The position numbers and the translations under genes are program-made. Below are positions 44,651-64,000 of a stretch of 64,000 bases of DNA, piece after piece; position 1 is the first letter of the stretch; each line of letters opens with the position of its first letter. The notes below the pieces were generated by a model. That model did not search any database. It was not told the origin of the DNA and saw only the letters and a program-made list of their open reading frames with translations. The stretch covers positions 14,346,471 through 14,410,470 of the forward strand of contig OZ007510.1 of the NCBI GenBank assembly GCA_963931865.1. The letters are read 5' to 3'. The stretch comes from Axinella damicornis. Its lineage: Eukaryota > Porifera > Demospongiae > Axinellida > Axinellidae.

Positions 44651-45040
44651 TAGTCTCGGAACCAGACCCTTCGTGCGGGGGAGGAGGAAAGGGTCTGGGC
44701 ACGTTCCTACATTCGAGTTGTCCTCACGGAATGTAATTATGCGTGGTAATTAGCAATCAACTGCGATACCACACGTACGATCACAGTCACCTGCTCGTTG
44801 CTCCCCTCGACTTTTGTCAGACACTCGCGGGTAACGCGGTACGGCACAGCGATTTGCCATGTCTAGTCACTGGCGACATCGAAAGCCTGGAGAAAAATTG
44901 TTTCCCTGACGTCATTCGCAATCAACGCTTCTGATTCGTTAGGTCAACATTCCAACCTGGGGACAACTCGAATGTAAGATGGTGCCCAGACCCTTTCCTC
45001 CTCCCCTGCACAAAGGGTCTGGTTCCGAGGACCGAGACTA
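44651..45040. mobile_element. 390-bp TIR element with 9-bp TSD
   Basis: It begins TAGTCTCGGAACCAGACCCTT and ends with GGGTCTGGTTCCGAGGACCGAGACTA. It is flanked by GGTTATAGA at 44642-44650 and 45041-45049, an exact 9-bp duplication in unique sequence. Subterminal inverted segments (CCTCCTC...GGGTCTGGGCA and complement) extend the pairing. A short ORF inside has no transposase features. It is non-autonomous, sharing the TAG(C/T)CTCG start and duplication length with the smaller MITEs. Confidence 0.88.

Positions 45041-64000
<18,960 letters not shown>

Overview
The window looks like nuclear DNA of an animal, probably a marine invertebrate. Introns are short with GT..AG ends, and the recognisable gene pieces are animal housekeeping genes (SPT16, seryl-tRNA synthetase, a Rab GTPase, WDFY3/ALFY). 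I favour a sponge, or failing that a cnidarian, but only by inference: nothing here fixes the species. A run of exactly 200 N (19441-19640) shows that two contigs were scaffolded together.

Layout. (1) 1 to about 14.2 kb is an uninterrupted satellite of 21-bp units made of an 11-bp word (GTAGAGCAGAG) and a 10-bp word (GTAGAGCCAG). (2) About 14.2-19.4 kb is the rest of the left contig. It holds a perfect double palindrome, a SINE-like element, a minus-strand gene with a bacterial-type (SbsA/Big_5) Ig-like domain, and one unidentified plus-strand exon. (3) 19.6-29.0 kb holds minus-strand exons of a WDFY3/ALFY-like BEACH-family gene that carry at least five in-frame stops and several frameshifts; the BEACH, WD40 and FYVE parts are absent. 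(4) 31.0 kb holds only the first exon of seryl-tRNA synthetase, with GTG where ATG is expected. (5) 35.8-36.4 kb holds the last two coding exons of a Rab5/22/31-type GTPase on the plus strand. (6) 38.4-43.5 kb holds fifteen minus-strand exons of the C-terminal half of FACT subunit SPT16, with one expected exon missing and three single-base frame breaks. (7) 45.46-45.56 kb is a (CA)n tract, and from there to the window end the same 21-bp satellite runs in the opposite orientation.

The island between the two arrays is therefore a collection of partial or damaged gene copies among MITEs, microsatellites and small tandem repeats. Either it is a decaying duplicated region beside heterochromatin, or it is a poorly polished and partly mis-joined assembly. 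The mixture of substitution stops, missing exons and clean intron borders favours real decay for the WDFY3-like locus, while the homopolymer-associated indels leave room for sequencing error.

Two signals stand out. One is the satellite itself: its mean word length is 10.5 bp, with a TpA step in every word, and it is arranged as inverted arrays around the island. The other is a family of small fold-back elements beginning TAGCCTCG/TAGTCTCG; five copies have perfect 9-bp target-site duplications, which suggests a Mutator-like non-autonomous transposon.
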